DNA from: Acetofilamentum sp.
GTDB lineage: Bacteria; Bacteroidota; Bacteroidia; Bacteroidales; JAFGUD01
Assembly (NCBI GenBank): GCA_020722645.1
Contig: DYKL01000175.1
Location: forward strand, 1 to 7,333
Length of the DNA stretch: 7,333 nt
Direction: 5' to 3'
Program-made: the position numbers and the translations under genes
The notes under the pieces: model-generated
What the model saw: the letters and a program-made list of their open reading frames with translations, nothing else
The model's database searches: none
Told to the model about the DNA's origin: nothing
Part shown: positions 6,204 through 7,333 of the stretch, piece after piece
Numbering within the stretch: position 1 is the stretch's first letter
How the letters are laid out: each line of letters begins with the position of its first letter

Positions 6204-7037
6204 CTATTTGCAATCTTTTTGTTCAAGAGATTTATTGTACTGATGCATAGCGTCTTTGCTCATACCCATCGAAGCAAATCCTCCGTCGTGATATAGATTT
6301 TGCATAGTTATTTTTCTTGTTAAATCTGAAAACAAAGTAACAGTAAAATCAGCCAAATCCTGAGCCGTTGCATTTCCAAGCGGAGACATCCTTTCTGTGA
6401 AATCCATCAGTGCGTCTATTCCCGCAACACCGCTACCGGCAGTAGTCAAAGTTGGTGATTGAGAAATTGTATTTACCCTTACTTTTCTTTCGCGTCCGTA
6501 TATATATCCGAAACTTCTGGCTATTGATTCAAGCAATGCTTTTGCGTCTGCCATATCGTTATATCTGTATAATGTTCTTTGAGCTGCAATGTATGATAAA
6601 GCAACAACAGAACCCCATTCGTTTATAGCATCAAGTTTATATGCTGTCTGAAGTAATTTGTGAAAAGAAATCGCAGAAATATCAAGTGTTTTGACATAAT
6701 ACTCGTAATTTAGCTCTTGGTATGGTACTTTTTTGCGAACATTAAGAGACATACCAATTGAATGAAGAACAAAATCGACTTTGCCACCCAAAATTTCCAT
6801 AGATTTTTCAAAAACCATCTGTAAATCGCTCATTTTAGTTGCATCTGCAGGTAAAATTGTAGAATTTGTTTTTTCTGCAAGCTCGTTCAGTTCTCCAAAT
6901 CGAAGTGCTACGGGTGTATTTGATAAAGTAAATACTGCTCCCTGTTCATAAGCTTTTTCTGCTATTTTCCATGCCATTGATTTGTTGTCTAATGCACCGA
7001 AAATAATACCTTTTTTCCCTTTTAATAAATTTTCCAT
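6204..7037 (-). CDS. fabI: Enoyl-[acyl-carrier-protein] reductase (NADH), FabI type
   Basis: A 277-residue cytoplasmic short-chain dehydrogenase that performs the last reduction of each fatty-acid elongation cycle, trans-2-enoyl-ACP to acyl-ACP. The nucleotide-binding GALDNKSMAW starts at Gly14 and LHSIG is at 91-95. The catalytic set is Tyr149, Tyr159 and Lys166, with Tyr-x6-Lys in YNDMADAK; these line up with E. coli Tyr146, Tyr156 and Lys163. SPTLTTAGSG (194-203) forms the substrate loop. The motifs match the FabI form I know from Bacteroidota. The frame stays open to a TTG at 7061, but the start is ATG 7037: the protein MENLLKGKKG fits the family N-terminus, and the TTG lies inside the -7 promoter box. 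The gene converges on the synthetase gene. FabI is the triclosan target family. An intact housekeeping gene. Confidence 0.95.
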   Translation of the reverse strand: MENLLKGKKGIIFGALDNKSMAWKIAEKAYEQGAVFTLSNTPVALRFGELNELAEKTNSTILPADATKMSDLQMVFEKSMEILGGKVDFVLHSIGMSLNVRKKVPYQELNYEYYVKTLDISAISFHKLLQTAYKLDAINEWGSVVALSYIAAQRTLYRYNDMADAKALLESIARSFGYIYGRERKVRVNTISQSPTLTTAGSGVAGIDALMDFTERMSPLGNATAQDLADFTVTLFSDLTRKITMQNLYHDGGFASMGMSKDAMHQYNKSLEQKDCK

Positions 7038-7058
7038 TTTGTTAATTTTAAAATCGTG

Positions 7059-7089
7059 CAAAAATACTAATTATGTTTTATAACACAAA
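7059..7089 (-). promoter_or_regulatory. Bacteroidota-type promoter of fabI
   Basis: On the minus strand TTTG (7089-7086) and TATTTTTG (7066-7059) are separated by 19 bases, an exact match to the Bacteroidota primary sigma factor pattern TTTG and TAnnTTTG. Transcription would start near 7052-7055, leaving a leader of about 15-18 bases before ATG 7037. No Shine-Dalgarno site is seen in that leader. Confidence 0.8.
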
Positions 7090-7333
7090 TTAAAGTTGTT
7101 TTACTGTAAAATTTTAGATAATTTTTAGAAAAAGTCTGATGTAATTTTTATACAAAGCTCTTTCGTATTTGCAATTATAAAGTTATATTTTTTTATAATA
7201 AATATAAATTTTCGGATCGCAAATCATTATTGTCCGGAACCTTTTTAGTGATTTTTAACTATGTTTAAATCATATTAAAACCTAATCTTTACAATTTTTA
7301 GGCACAATATCAAAAATTTTCAGAATTTCATTT
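7090..7333. other. AT-rich non-coding sequence upstream of fabI
   Basis: Stops are frequent in all frames on both strands and I see no RNA gene, repeat family or convincing promoter beyond the fabI one. A 16-codon open stretch at the right edge on the minus strand (7332 to a TAG at 7282-7284) could be the tail of a gene outside the window, but nothing in it is recognisable. Confidence 0.5.

Noticed and set aside
7282..7332. C-terminal tail of a minus-strand gene at the right edge
   Set aside because: Only 16 codons are open before TAG and the residues match nothing I know; chance cannot be excluded.

Overview
The window is AT-rich DNA, most likely from a member of the Bacteroidota. Three things suggest this. 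The enoyl-ACP reductase has the cofactor and substrate motifs I associate with that phylum's FabI. It is preceded by a textbook Bacteroidota promoter (TTTG, 19-bp spacer, TATTTTTG). Leaders are A-rich without clear Shine-Dalgarno sites. I cannot place it below phylum from sequence alone.

Layout. Bases 1-408 are a non-coding tandem array of 51 consecutive 8-bp units (consensus ATTAGCAA/ATTAGCAC) that runs off the left edge. It stops one base short of the stop codon of a minus-strand dihydrolipoyl dehydrogenase gene (410-1795). A 108-bp divergent spacer follows. Next is one long plus-strand gene (1904-6046) for a single-module non-ribosomal peptide synthetase with domain order condensation, adenylation, peptidyl carrier, thioester reductase. 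A 157-bp convergent spacer is almost filled by a 142-bp MITE-like element (6041-6182) with terminal inverted repeats, two internal hairpins and a 5-bp target duplication. A minus-strand fabI gene (6204-7037) with its own promoter follows, and the right end (to 7333) is AT-rich non-coding sequence.

How the genes relate. Lpd and FabI are core-metabolism enzymes on the minus strand, and the synthetase sits between them on the other strand like an inserted accessory gene with lower GC. No carrier-protein-activating transferase, exporter, regulator or second synthetase is visible, so it looks like an orphan one-module pathway that relies on cellular functions encoded elsewhere. The specificity residues I extracted by hand read DVGEIGSIEK, one residue from the ornithine code DVGEIGSIDK. 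With the terminal reductase this points to an N-acyl (or N-aminoacyl) ornithinal, which could close to a six-membered cyclic imine, or to the alcohol. This is the most interesting content of the window, together with evidence that the MITE-like element inserted into the last codons of the synthetase gene and now supplies its stop codon.
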